From the NCBI RefSeq assembly GCF_000196895.1, contig NC_014297.1, positions 2,061,345-2,125,344 on the forward strand: DNA of 64,000 bases, written 5' to 3'. This DNA comes from Halalkalicoccus jeotgali B3 (GTDB lineage: Archaea > Halobacteriota > Halobacteria > Halobacteriales > Halalkalicoccaceae). Shown here piece by piece: positions 25,664 through 36,066 of the stretch; position 1 is the first letter of the stretch; each line of letters starts with the position of its first letter. The notes below the pieces were generated by a model. That model made no database searches. It was given only the letters and a program-made list of their open reading frames with translations, and was not told where the DNA came from. A program made the translations under genes and the position numbers.

Positions 25664-25736
25664 TTCGCTATTTTCGAGAGACGCGAACCCCCTACAGGTA
25701 GTGCTTTTCCCGAACTGAGGACCGACAGAGCTAACT

Positions 25737-25752
25737 GTATTTCGTAAAATAC
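25737..25752. promoter_or_regulatory. Inverted repeat before the recombinase-HTH regulator
   Basis: GTATTT and AAATAC flank a CGTA spacer, centred about 22 bp before the regulator start at 25767. The AT-rich block could be the TATA region, an operator for autoregulation, or both. No other structure is seen in the 103-bp gap. Confidence 0.35.
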
Positions 25753-25766
25753 GAGAGATACGAAGG

Positions 25767-27407
25767 ATGGCCGAAGCGAGTGCGATCGAACGAGGGGACG
25801 AGGAGGAGTGGCTCACGCGGTCGGACTACGAGCGACTGCTGGAGGCGGCGAGCACCTATCGCGAGCGCGTCCTCGTCCGGCTCGGGGGTGAGGTGGGCCT
25901 CAGGGTGACCGAGATGACGGAGATCCGCCGGAACGGGATTACGCGCGCACGAAGCGATCCGGACGGGTTCGTCCTCTCGGTCCCCGAAAACGATGGTACG
26001 AGCCGGGAGGCCTACCTTCCGGCGGGCGTCGAGCGCGAACTGACGCGGTACGTCAACAGCAACGCGATCGGGGACACGGACCGGATCGTCGACGTGACAC
26101 CGCGGCGCGTCCAGATGCTGCTCAGCGGCGTCGCCGACCGGGCCGCCGAGCGAACCGGCGAGGCGCACTTTGCCGGCGTGAGCGCCCACGACCTGCGGCG
26201 GTATTTCGCCCGGACGCTGTTGTGTGAGCGAAACGTCTCGCCACGGGTGGTGCAGGCCGTCGGCGGCTGGCAAAGCCTCGAGGCGCTCGATCCATACCTC
26301 GAAGAATCCGACCGGCAGGAGATCGTCGAGGCCCTCGGAGAGGGACGCGAGCGGTCGGAGACGAGGCTCGATGCCGTCCTGCTCGATGCCTCGACGCGCG
26401 AGGGGATCGAAACCGGCGTCTGTGAGTCGCTCGCAGAACGCTATGCGTTCGCGTGGATCGACGCGCCGGAACTGGACGGGTCGGACGCACCCAGAGTCGT
26501 CTCGGGGATCGACGCCGAATCGATCCCATCGATCCGCGAGGACCTCGGCGAGGAGTCCACGACGCGAACCGAGGAGGGGGCCGTCCTCGCGATCGCGATT
26601 CGGTACGGCGAAACCCGTTATGGCACCCTCTGTATCGGCGGTTCGGACGTTCCCGACGAACGCGAACGGACGCGTCTGGAACTCCTCGGGCGTCGGATCG
26701 GCCACTCGATCACGGCGATCCGGCGCCGAAAGCTGTTGCTTGCGGATACGATCCTCCAACTCGAGTTCCGCTGTACTGACGCGGAATCGGCGCTGATCGC
26801 CGCCACCGATCGCTTCGACTGCCGGATCGACCTCGAATCGATCGTTTCGGCCTCCGAGTCGACGCTGGTCTATTACCTGACGCTCTCGGGGGCGAGCGCG
26901 ACCGCCGTCATCGAGTTCGTCACCGACTATCGGGGAATCGAGGAGGGCCGACTCGTCGAGGGGCGTGACTCGGGCGCGCTGGTGGAGTTCGTCGTCTCGG
27001 GGGGCTGTCCACTCTCGTTGCTCACGGACTACGGCGCGACCGTCCAGCAGGCGACGGTCGAGGGCGGCGAAGCTCGCATCCTCGCCGAGTGTGCCTACGA
27101 CACCGACCTTCGGGCGCTCGTCGAGCGGTTGACCGAGGCGTTTCCCGATACCCGCCTCGTGGGGAAACAGGCGGCCGAACGGGAGGCAAGCACCCTCGAG
27201 GGCTTCGAGCAGGGGGCGATCGAGCGCCTGACCGACCGCCAGCACGCGGCGTTGCGGGCGGCGTACTTCGGGGGGTATTTCGACTGGCCCCGGGGCAGCA
27301 CGGCCGAGGAGGTCGCGGACGCCATGGGCGTCTCCTCGCCCACGCTACACAACCACCTCCGCAAGGGCCAGCGCGAGATCCTCGAGTTGTTGTTCGAGGA
27401 CGGATAA
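25767..27407 (+). CDS. Fusion of a tyrosine-recombinase-like domain with a Bat/HTH-10 regulator
   Basis: 546 residues. The N-terminal ~185 residues look like a phage-integrase catalytic domain. R46 is in GEVGLRVTEM, R80 lies near a beta-hairpin, HDLRR is at 141-145, W168 is in GGWQS and Y177 is in LDPYLEES; these cover the Arg, H-x-x-R, His/Trp and Tyr positions. The middle (~195-330) reads as a GAF-like domain and the next part (~330-470) as the Bat-associated domain. The C-terminus (~485-546) is an HTH-10 DNA-binding domain (LTDRQHAALRAAYFGGYF...STAEEVADAMGVSSPTLHNH). It lies between two acs genes, so control of acetate use is the best guess. Confidence 0.85.
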   Translation: MAEASAIERGDEEEWLTRSDYERLLEAASTYRERVLVRLGGEVGLRVTEMTEIRRNGITRARSDPDGFVLSVPENDGTSREAYLPAGVERELTRYVNSNAIGDTDRIVDVTPRRVQMLLSGVADRAAERTGEAHFAGVSAHDLRRYFARTLLCERNVSPRVVQAVGGWQSLEALDPYLEESDRQEIVEALGEGRERSETRLDAVLLDASTREGIETGVCESLAERYAFAWIDAPELDGSDAPRVVSGIDAESIPSIREDLGEESTTRTEEGAVLAIAIRYGETRYGTLCIGGSDVPDERERTRLELLGRRIGHSITAIRRRKLLLADTILQLEFRCTDAESALIAATDRFDCRIDLESIVSASESTLVYYLTLSGASATAVIEFVTDYRGIEEGRLVEGRDSGALVEFVVSGGCPLSLLTDYGATVQQATVEGGEARILAECAYDTDLRALVERLTEAFPDTRLVGKQAAEREASTLEGFEQGAIERLTDRQHAALRAAYFGGYFDWPRGSTAEEVADAMGVSSPTLHNHLRKGQREILELLFEDG

Positions 27408-27426
27408 TATCTATAATCAGACTTAT
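27408..27426 (+). promoter_or_regulatory. AT-rich promoter element upstream of the second acs
   Basis: TATCTATAATCAGACTTAT directly follows the regulator stop codon, about 80 bp before the acs start. A near-identical element (17 of 19 bases) lies at 38152-38170 before the PhoU-type regulator. It contains a plausible archaeal TATA box. Confidence 0.4.
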
Positions 27427-27504
27427 TTGTCACCGAATAGTAGACTGTTTTGCACACCTAGATCCCATGTTTACTATGTCGGTTCTGTATTGACTGGCCG
27501 TACC

Positions 27505-29490
<1,986 letters not shown>

Positions 29491-29576
29491 GCCAGCGGCG
29501 CTTTTTCCCGATTTCGACTTCGATCGGCCGGGGAACATGCGCCGACGAAAACAACACAATTAACGATACACGAAAC

Positions 29577-30014
29577 ATGGCGAACGAACCACACACGGCC
29601 GACGAGATACGAACCGACGGCGGGTTATCCGACGTCGAGCGAGAAGAACAGATCGACTACATGGACGTCGAGATCAACTTGCTGAAACCGGCGACGCCGT
29701 TCATGCGCGATCACCTGCGGGTGATCTGGATCGGCTTTGCGATCTGGGCGCTGACGACGTTCGCGCCGATCACGATGACGCGTCTCGCACCCGACGTGAT
29801 GACGTCCCAGATCCCGATGATCGGGTTCCCCTTGCACTACTTCCTGCTCGCGATCGTCGGGCCGGGGGCGGCGCTGGTCCTCTCGGTCTGGTACGCGCGC
29901 AAACGGGATCAGATCGACGAGAAATACGGTATCGAACAGAGCGTCGTCGACCCGGAAACGACCGATAGCGTTTCGGACGACGCGGCGGCAACTGACGGGG
30001 GTATCAGCGAATGA
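29577..30014 (+). CDS. Small subunit of a sodium:solute symporter (DUF4212)
   Basis: 145 residues with two membrane helices (~44-64 and ~84-106). The family hallmark is a hydrophilic N-terminus followed by a paired-helix domain with FPLHYFLLAIVGPGAALVL and WYARKRDQIDEKYGI. Its stop overlaps the start of the large symporter subunit (ATGA). Proteins of this family pair with VC_2705-type SSS transporters, which include acetate and other monocarboxylate carriers. Confidence 0.9.
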   Translation: MANEPHTADEIRTDGGLSDVEREEQIDYMDVEINLLKPATPFMRDHLRVIWIGFAIWALTTFAPITMTRLAPDVMTSQIPMIGFPLHYFLLAIVGPGAALVLSVWYARKRDQIDEKYGIEQSVVDPETTDSVSDDAAATDGGISE

Positions 30015-31753
30015 TCGATAGCGTCCCGCTGCTTGCGGATTCCGCGATCGGCGCGATGGGCGATATGGTGCTTCAGACCGACGAGGGGCTGCTCCCGGAG
30101 GGGCTCAACGTCTCGTTCAAGCTCGTCCCGTCGATCATCGTCATCGGCATGATGCTCCTGTTCATCGTCGCCGGCTTCATGTTCAAGGTCGCTGACACCG
30201 ACGACATGTGGGTCGCCGGCCGCTCGATCGGGAACATCGAGAACGGGATGGCCATCGGGGCCAACTGGATGTCGGCGGCGACATACCTCGGCGTGGCCGC
30301 CACCGTCGCCATCTCCGGCGTCTACGGGCTGGCGTACGTCATCGGCTGGACGACGGGGTATTTCATCCTGCTGATCTTCATGGCCGCCCAGATGCGCCGC
30401 TTCGGGAAGTACACTGCGCCCGATTTCGTCGGCGACCGCTTCAACTCCGACACCGCCCGCGCGCTGGCGGCGATCACTACGTTCCTGATCGGGTTCGTCT
30501 ACGCGCTCGGACAGGCCCGCGGGATGGGGCTGGTCGGGATGTACATCCTCGGCGACTGGTCGGCAGTCACCGGCGGCGCGCTGACCGCCTACCAGACGAT
30601 GATGGTGGTCTTCATGGTCATCACCGTCGGCTACCTCTCGCTGTCGGGGATGCTTGGCGCGACCAAGAACATGGTCCTGCAGTACGTCATCCTCATCAGC
30701 GCGTTCCTGATCGGGCTGGTCGTCACCGGCTGGTCGGCGGGATACACGACGATTCTCCCCCAGCTCGAGTACGGGATGATGATCGAAAGTCTCGGTACGG
30801 AGTTCTCGGCACCGTTCGCCGGCGGGAGCTACTACCTGTGGATCGCGACGTGTTTCAGCCTGGTCTTCGGGACGTGCGGACTACCCCACGTGCTGGTGCG
30901 GTTCTACACGGTCAAAAACGAGCGTGTGGCCCGCTGGTCGTGCACTTGGGGGCTCTTTTTCATCTCGCTGCTGTACCTGAGCGCGCCCGCCTTCGCTGCG
31001 ATCGGCACCGCGCTCTACGGTGACCAGATCGGCGCCGTCTACGGCGATCCGGGCATGACCAGCGCCGCCGGCGACGTGCTGGTCGTGCTGGCCGCACAGC
31101 TCGCCGAGCTACCGGCGTGGTTCGTCGGCTTCGTCGCGGCGGGCGGCATCGCCGCGGCGGTCGCGACGACGGCCGGGCTGTTCATCGCCGCCTCGTCGGC
31201 GATCTCTCACGACATCTACGCGACCATCATCAACGAGGACGCGACCCAGCGCCAGCAGGTCCTCGTCGGCCGCCTGAGCATCATCCTGATCGGGGCGCTC
31301 ACGATCGTCTTCGCGCTGGACCCCCAACAGCCGATCGCGGCCCTGGTCGGGTTCGCGTTCTCGCTCGCGGCCATCGTGCTGTTTCCGATGTTCTTCCTCG
31401 GTCTCTGGTGGGAGAACACGAACCGGCCGGGCGCCCTTGCGGGCATGACGACCGGTATCATCGTCTGGTTCATCCCCATGCTCAACGAGGGGAACTTCGG
31501 TCTCATCGAGGGCGGACTCGGTATCGAAGCCATCGCGACGTGGATGCCGGCTATCGGGTCGGCACTCGTCGGGACGCCGATCGTGTTCGCGGTGACGATC
31601 GCCGTCTCGCTCGTGACCAGCGAACCGCCGCTGCGGACCAAACAGATGGTCCGACAGTGTCACAGCCCCGACCCGATGCCAAAGGACATGACCGCGGCGG
31701 ACGTCGTCGCCGAGAAGAACGGCAACCGGCCCGAGACGCCGGCGGACGACTGA
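30011..31753 (+). CDS. Sodium:solute symporter, VC_2705/ActP-like
   Basis: 580 residues with about 13 membrane helices. SSS family features include GRSIGNIENGMAIGANWMSAA near the start, the GYLSLSGMLGATKN loop, and TCGLPHVLVRFYTVKN. The C-terminal part contains AAGGIAAAVATTAGLFIAAS and FPMFFLGLWWENTNRPGAL. It is coupled to its small subunit by a 4-base overlap. Its position 3' of acs makes acetate or a similar short acid the most probable substrate. Confidence 0.9.
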   Translation: MIDSVPLLADSAIGAMGDMVLQTDEGLLPEGLNVSFKLVPSIIVIGMMLLFIVAGFMFKVADTDDMWVAGRSIGNIENGMAIGANWMSAATYLGVAATVAISGVYGLAYVIGWTTGYFILLIFMAAQMRRFGKYTAPDFVGDRFNSDTARALAAITTFLIGFVYALGQARGMGLVGMYILGDWSAVTGGALTAYQTMMVVFMVITVGYLSLSGMLGATKNMVLQYVILISAFLIGLVVTGWSAGYTTILPQLEYGMMIESLGTEFSAPFAGGSYYLWIATCFSLVFGTCGLPHVLVRFYTVKNERVARWSCTWGLFFISLLYLSAPAFAAIGTALYGDQIGAVYGDPGMTSAAGDVLVVLAAQLAELPAWFVGFVAAGGIAAAVATTAGLFIAASSAISHDIYATIINEDATQRQQVLVGRLSIILIGALTIVFALDPQQPIAALVGFAFSLAAIVLFPMFFLGLWWENTNRPGALAGMTTGIIVWFIPMLNEGNFGLIEGGLGIEAIATWMPAIGSALVGTPIVFAVTIAVSLVTSEPPLRTKQMVRQCHSPDPMPKDMTAADVVAEKNGNRPETPADD

Positions 31754-31757
31754 CATC

Positions 31758-32216
31758 ATGTACGAACGCATACTCGTTCCGACCGACGGAAGCAAGGTCG
31801 CGCAAGCGGCGGTCGATCAGGCGATCGACATCGCCGAGAAGTACGGCGCCGAAGTCCACGCCCTGTTCGTCGCGGACGTCGACGCTGTCGCCTATGGGCT
31901 GGGGACCGAACAGGTCGATCGCATCAAACAGGGTAATTTCCAGGGGATGACCGATCTCCGCGAGGATGCCCAGGAGGCGACCGACTACGTCACAGAACGG
32001 GCCGAAGCCGCCGACCTGACCGCCGTCGAGCGCCACGCGGGCGGGCGACCCCACGACGTGATCGCTGACTACACGGCGGACAACGACATCGACCTCATCG
32101 TAATGGGCAGTCACGGCCGGTCGGGGATCCGCCGTGCACTGCTCGGGAGCGTCACCGAACGCACGCTGCGTTCGACGCACGTCCCCGTCCTCGTCGTCGA
32201 CTACGTCGAAGACTAA
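31758..32216 (+). CDS. Universal stress protein, single UspA domain
   Basis: 152 residues. It starts RILVPTDGSKVAQAAV and ends with GSHGRSGIRRALLGSVTERT followed by STHVPVLVV, the ATP-binding Usp pattern. It follows the symporter after only 4 bp, so it belongs to that operon. A Usp protein in the same transcript as a transporter may adjust its activity, as seen in haloarchaeal transporter-Usp gene pairs; that function is inferred. Confidence 0.92.
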   Translation: MYERILVPTDGSKVAQAAVDQAIDIAEKYGAEVHALFVADVDAVAYGLGTEQVDRIKQGNFQGMTDLREDAQEATDYVTERAEAADLTAVERHAGGRPHDVIADYTADNDIDLIVMGSHGRSGIRRALLGSVTERTLRSTHVPVLVVDYVED

Positions 32217-32265
32217 TACGACGTCGAACCGATTCACAATCACCGATCCGACCGACCACGATCCC

Positions 32266-32487
32266 ATGACCTTTACAGACCGACTCCGCGAGCACGTCAC
32301 CGAGAACCGGACCGGAATGCTCCATGACCTCATGTTCGCCGTCGTCTGGGTCGGACTCGTCTCGTTTCTGTTCGAGGTCGTCTTCGCCGGCGCGCCCTCC
32401 TGGGCCTACTACCTGTTCATGCTCGCGGGGATTCCGGCGTACTTCGGCTTCTTCCTCTCGCTCGCAGTGGCGCGCGAACAGTCGTAA
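32266..32487 (+). CDS. Small two-helix membrane protein at the end of the acetate operon
   Basis: 73 residues from the ATG at 32266. The N-terminus is hydrophilic, then two helices (~20-40 and ~46-66) with WVGLVSFLFEVVFAGAPSWA between. It lies 49 bp after the Usp gene on the same strand and may be the last gene of the transporter transcript. Function is unknown. Confidence 0.55.
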   Translation: MTFTDRLREHVTENRTGMLHDLMFAVVWVGLVSFLFEVVFAGAPSWAYYLFMLAGIPAYFGFFLSLAVAREQS

Positions 32488-32494
32488 AACCCGC

Positions 32495-32728
32495 TCAGTC
32501 GCCCTCGTCGGCCCGCGCGGCGACGTAGCGCCGTCGCAAACGAAAGCAGAGGGCACTGGCGACGGCGAACGCGATCGGAAACGTCAGGTGGGACGGCGGC
32601 CCCGAAAGCGCCGGTCGTAGGCTCATGCCGGCCATCACGGCGAACAGCAGCGCCAGGAGACCGGTGATCGGAACCACGACCCCCTCGGGAAACGCACCGC
32701 CCTCCGCTCGACGCGATCCGTCGTTCAT
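32495..32728 (-). CDS. Small membrane protein, unknown function
   Basis: 77 residues with two hydrophobic segments (~15-36 and ~45-63) and a basic, then acidic, C-terminal tail. It is convergent with the preceding gene (7 bp). No domain is recognised. Confidence 0.5.
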   Translation of the reverse strand: MNDGSRRAEGGAFPEGVVVPITGLLALLFAVMAGMSLRPALSGPPSHLTFPIAFAVASALCFRLRRRYVAARADEGD

Positions 32729-32825
32729 GAGTGGCGTTCGAACGGGAACCGATTAAACGTCCGGTCCCCGACGGGGCGTCCGGTCGAATCGAAACCCCCT
32801 ACCTGTCGGCGGGCCGAGCGAGGAC

Positions 32826-33368
32826 ATGAACGACGGACCCGAACTCGCCGTGGTACGACTGGGACATCGACCGGGTCGGGACGAACGCATGACGAGCCAC
32901 GTCGGACTCACGGCACGGGCACTCGGAGCCGACCGGGTGATCCTCCCCGACAACGCCGGCCAGTCAAAAGCGACGGTCAAGGACATTACTGAACGCTTCG
33001 GCGGCCCCTTCTCCGTCGAACTCTCCGACTCACAGAAAGCACTTATCCGCGAGTGGGAGGGGCGGGTCGTCCACCTGACGATGTACGGCGAACGGGTTCA
33101 GGACGTCGAGGAGGGGATCCGAGAGACACACCGCGAAGAGCCCCTTCTAGTGGTCGTCGGCGGCGAGAAGGTCCCGTTCGGGATCTACGAACACGCCGAC
33201 TGGAACGTCGGTGTCACTAACCAGCCCCACTCGGAGGTCGCCGGGCTGGCGGTGTTTCTCGATCGACTGTTCTGCGGCCGGGAACTCGAACGGGAGTGGG
33301 AGGACGCCGACCAGCGGGTGATTCCCACGGAGACGGGCAAGAAAGTCGAACCTACCGATTCGGAGTGA
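32826..33368 (+). CDS. trm56: tRNA (cytidine(56)-2'-O)-methyltransferase Trm56
   Basis: 180 residues of the archaea-specific SPOUT family. It begins AVVRLGHRPGRDERMTSHV, continues with LPDNAGQS, and carries the SAM-binding knot in the second half: LLVVVGGEKVPFGIYEHADW followed by VTNQPHSEVAGLAVFLDRLF. The enzyme methylates the ribose of C56 in the tRNA T-loop. Its C-terminal end overlaps the convergent gene by 17 bp. Confidence 0.93.
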   Translation: MNDGPELAVVRLGHRPGRDERMTSHVGLTARALGADRVILPDNAGQSKATVKDITERFGGPFSVELSDSQKALIREWEGRVVHLTMYGERVQDVEEGIRETHREEPLLVVVGGEKVPFGIYEHADWNVGVTNQPHSEVAGLAVFLDRLFCGRELEREWEDADQRVIPTETGKKVEPTDSE

Positions 33369-34023
33369 AAAGCGAGAAGGGGCGGGCGAGCCGTCGGGCG
33401 GTGGAACGAACCGGTCCCGGCTGAGCCCTGTCGAGCTCGTAGCGTTCGCGCTCTTCGAGAACCGCGTCGGCGTCTTCGAGCATTGTGAGTGCTTCGCGGA
33501 CCTCCGCTTCGGAGAGGTCGGTGCGGGTGACGAGCTCCGAGGCCGACAGCGAGGCCGGCGAGTCATCGAGCGCCCGCTGGACCTTCCCGGCGCGATACAT
33601 CACGCGGCCGGCCTCGCCGGCACCCATCTCGTCGAACCCGCTCGGGTCCGGTTCGGTGGGTTCGATCCCGTGGGCGGCCTTGTGAAACGTATCGAGGGCG
33701 AGCCACGCGAGGAGAAGGGTCATCGCACCCATGAAATACGACGATTCGGTGACCGTAAGCCACAGCCCGACGAGCGCTCCGAGCGCGAAGACGGTTGCAC
33801 TCGCCCCGAGACTGGGGCCACCGGAGACCGCGTCGAGTGCGTTGATGACGGCAGTTAGACCGAATGCGATACCGGCGGCGACGACGATCGACCATGAGGC
33901 GTCGGTAAACACCATGACCATACCGAGGACGACGACGGTTCCAAGGATCACCGTCGGGTCCACCTCCTCACGGAGCGCGGCGAGGAACTCGCCCATAGGC
34001 CGTTGTTCTCCGACAACAGACAT
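33352..34023 (-). CDS. Membrane protein with a C-terminal winged-helix-like domain
   Basis: 223 residues. The first ~125 contain about four membrane helices (~27-42, ~45-62, ~72-90, ~97-112). The rest is soluble. The section at ~140-195 (ALDDSPASLSASELVTRTDL, EAEVREALTMLEDADAVLEE) looks like a MarR/ArsR-type winged helix of the sort that senses or binds DNA. A membrane-tethered regulator is possible. It is divergent from the TFE gene. The family is not recognised. Confidence 0.6.
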   Translation of the reverse strand: MSVVGEQRPMGEFLAALREEVDPTVILGTVVVLGMVMVFTDASWSIVVAAGIAFGLTAVINALDAVSGGPSLGASATVFALGALVGLWLTVTESSYFMGAMTLLLAWLALDTFHKAAHGIEPTEPDPSGFDEMGAGEAGRVMYRAGKVQRALDDSPASLSASELVTRTDLSEAEVREALTMLEDADAVLEERERYELDRAQPGPVRSTARRLARPFSLFTPNR

Positions 34024-34086
34024 AGCGATTTCGGCCCTCGGGGTCGCTCAAAAGACTTAACCGGGAAACGGCGCAATGGGTGGCTA

Positions 34087-34614
34087 ATGGCTTTTGAGGA
34101 TCTACTCGAGGACCCCGTCATCCAGAAGTATTTGCACGAGCTGGTAGGGCCGAAGGGGATGCCGGTCGCCGCAGCACCGCCCGACGGGGAGGTCACCGAC
34201 GAGGAACTCGCCGAGACGCTCGATCTGGAGCTCAACGACGTACGCCGGGCGCTCTTTATCCTCTACGAGAACGATCTGGCGAGTTATCGCCGGCTCCGGG
34301 ACGAGGACTCGGGGTGGTTAACGTACCTCTGGACGTTCGAGTACGAGAACATCCCCGAGAACCTCGCCGAGGAGATGGAACGGCTGCTCGACGCGCTGGA
34401 AAACCGCGAGGAGTACGAACGGAACCACGAGTTCTACCTCTGTGAGGTCTGTTCGATCCGCTTCGAGTTCGGCGAGGCGATGGACTTCGGGTTCGAGTGT
34501 CCCGAGTGTGGCTCGCCCCTCGAATCGATGGACAACGCACGGCTCGTCGAGGCGATGGAGCGCCGGATCGAGGAGCTCCAGGGCGAACTCAACGTCGACG
34601 GCATCGAGGCCTGA
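34087..34614 (+). CDS. tfe: Transcription initiation factor TFE (TFIIE-alpha homologue)
   Basis: 175 residues from the ATG at 34087. The N-terminal extended winged helix covers about 1-90. A C-terminal zinc ribbon has C119/C122 and C138/C141. The linker has a helical stretch LAEEMERLLDALENREEYER. TFE helps TBP/TFB-dependent promoter opening by archaeal RNA polymerase. It is followed by a DUF2110 gene whose start overlaps its stop. Confidence 0.95.
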   Translation: MAFEDLLEDPVIQKYLHELVGPKGMPVAAAPPDGEVTDEELAETLDLELNDVRRALFILYENDLASYRRLRDEDSGWLTYLWTFEYENIPENLAEEMERLLDALENREEYERNHEFYLCEVCSIRFEFGEAMDFGFECPECGSPLESMDNARLVEAMERRIEELQGELNVDGIEA

Positions 34615-35291
34615 TGGTCGTCCTCGCAACCAAGGTGACGGTTCACGGCCGGGCCCGCGAACAGGCGCTCGACGGTCTTCGCTCGCTCGTCGGGAACGCC
34701 ATCGGCGATCTCGACGTCACCTACGAGGTCGGCGTGCGCCACGACGACTTCCCGACGGTGAGCGTCGACGGGGAAGACGCGACCGTCGCGCGCAACGCGC
34801 TCCGTGAGGAGTGGGGCGAGATTACCGACGAGTTCCGCGAGGGCGAGACCTACGTCGGCACCCTGCAGTCGTGGGACGACGAGGGGTTCGTACTCGACGC
34901 CGGCCGCCCGGTCCGGATCCCGACGGACGAGTTAGGACTCGGACAGGGGCGGCCCGCCCAGCTCGTCGAACGGTTCGGACTGGTCCAGCACCTGCCAATG
35001 GAGTTCGTCTACGGCGGCGAGGACGACCCCTCGCGACTCGCCGACACGGAGCGCGACCGGCTCTACGAGTGGACTCGGGGCACCGGTCGGGTCAACGTCA
35101 ACAACGCCACCCGCGGGGAGGTCCGGGCGACGGTCAACCGCGCGGGCCACGCGAAGGACATCGTCACCGTCGAGCGACTGGGCCTCTTAGAACAGAGCGT
35201 CGTCTGCCGGGAGGGGACCGACCCGCCCGGCCTGCTCTCAGCGATCGGCCCGCACCTCACCTCCGAACTGCGGTGTGTCATCACGACATGA
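34614..35291 (+). CDS. DUF2110 family protein
   Basis: 225 residues. The N-terminal part is beta-rich (VLATKVTVHGRAREQALDGL) and the middle contains VGTLQSWDDEGFVLDAGRP, likely an OB-like fold. The C-terminal part reads as a helix-hairpin-type domain (VNVNNATRGEVRATVNRAGH). DUF2110 is archaeal, and its coupling with tfe (TGATG overlap) suggests a transcription or nucleic-acid-related role, inferred from context. Confidence 0.8.
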   Translation: MVVLATKVTVHGRAREQALDGLRSLVGNAIGDLDVTYEVGVRHDDFPTVSVDGEDATVARNALREEWGEITDEFREGETYVGTLQSWDDEGFVLDAGRPVRIPTDELGLGQGRPAQLVERFGLVQHLPMEFVYGGEDDPSRLADTERDRLYEWTRGTGRVNVNNATRGEVRATVNRAGHAKDIVTVERLGLLEQSVVCREGTDPPGLLSAIGPHLTSELRCVITT

Positions 35292-36037
35292 ACCGTCGCC
35301 TGCTCGCGTTCGTCTCGCTCGTCGCGCTCGTCACGCTAGCAGGGTGTGCGGGCTTCGGATCGACGACGAGCGAGGAGGGACTCAACGAGGAGGCGAGTTA
35401 CGACTGGGACACCGACGCCGACGCCACCATCAACGTCTCCGGCGGCGAGTACCAGGCGGTCTACACGGTCGAGAACCGCTCGTCGATCCGTCTCTACGAA
35501 TCGACGCGCTACGGCGACGACAACCCGATCGACGTGCGGGCGGTGCAGTTCCGCTATCCCGACGGCACGGTCGTCGGCACCGAGGAGATCGATGTCCAGG
35601 AGACCCGTTCGGGGGTCACCATCGAACTGCCGGCCGAGAACGGCCAACTCGCCTTTACCTCCGAAACCCAATCGAACAACTTCGCCACCGAGACGTTCGT
35701 CGAGGGTTCCTACGAGGTGATCCTCCCGCCGGGCTACCGGATCGACAACTTCGTGCTCGCGAACGTCCGGCCGGGGGGCTACGAGAGCGAGACCGTCGAC
35801 GACCGGGTCCACATCCGCTGGGACGAGATGAACGCCAGCGTCATCTCGGTGCGGTACTACCTCGAACGCGACGTCTACCTGTTCGGCGGTCTCATCGTCG
35901 TCGCCTCCATCGGGGCGATCATCGCCGGGGCGTACGTCTACCGCCAGATGCAAGAACTCAGACGAAAGCGCGAGGAGGCGGGGCTGGACGTCGATATCGA
36001 GGAGGACGACCGAAAACCACCGCCGGGAATGCAGTAA
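35288..36037 (+). CDS. Lipoprotein with C-terminal membrane anchor (DUF5803-like)
   Basis: 249 residues. A signal ending in the lipobox TLAGC (16-20) is followed by an extracellular beta-rich domain (~35-195) and a C-terminal helix (~200-220) with a charged cytoplasmic tail (ELRRKREEAGLDVDIEEDD). It is thus anchored at both ends. It overlaps the DUF2110 stop by 4 bases. Family function is unknown. Confidence 0.75.
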   Translation: MNRRLLAFVSLVALVTLAGCAGFGSTTSEEGLNEEASYDWDTDADATINVSGGEYQAVYTVENRSSIRLYESTRYGDDNPIDVRAVQFRYPDGTVVGTEEIDVQETRSGVTIELPAENGQLAFTSETQSNNFATETFVEGSYEVILPPGYRIDNFVLANVRPGGYESETVDDRVHIRWDEMNASVISVRYYLERDVYLFGGLIVVASIGAIIAGAYVYRQMQELRRKREEAGLDVDIEEDDRKPPPGMQ

Positions 36038-36066
36038 GTTTTAGCGCGCGATCGCCAACGGGGGGT

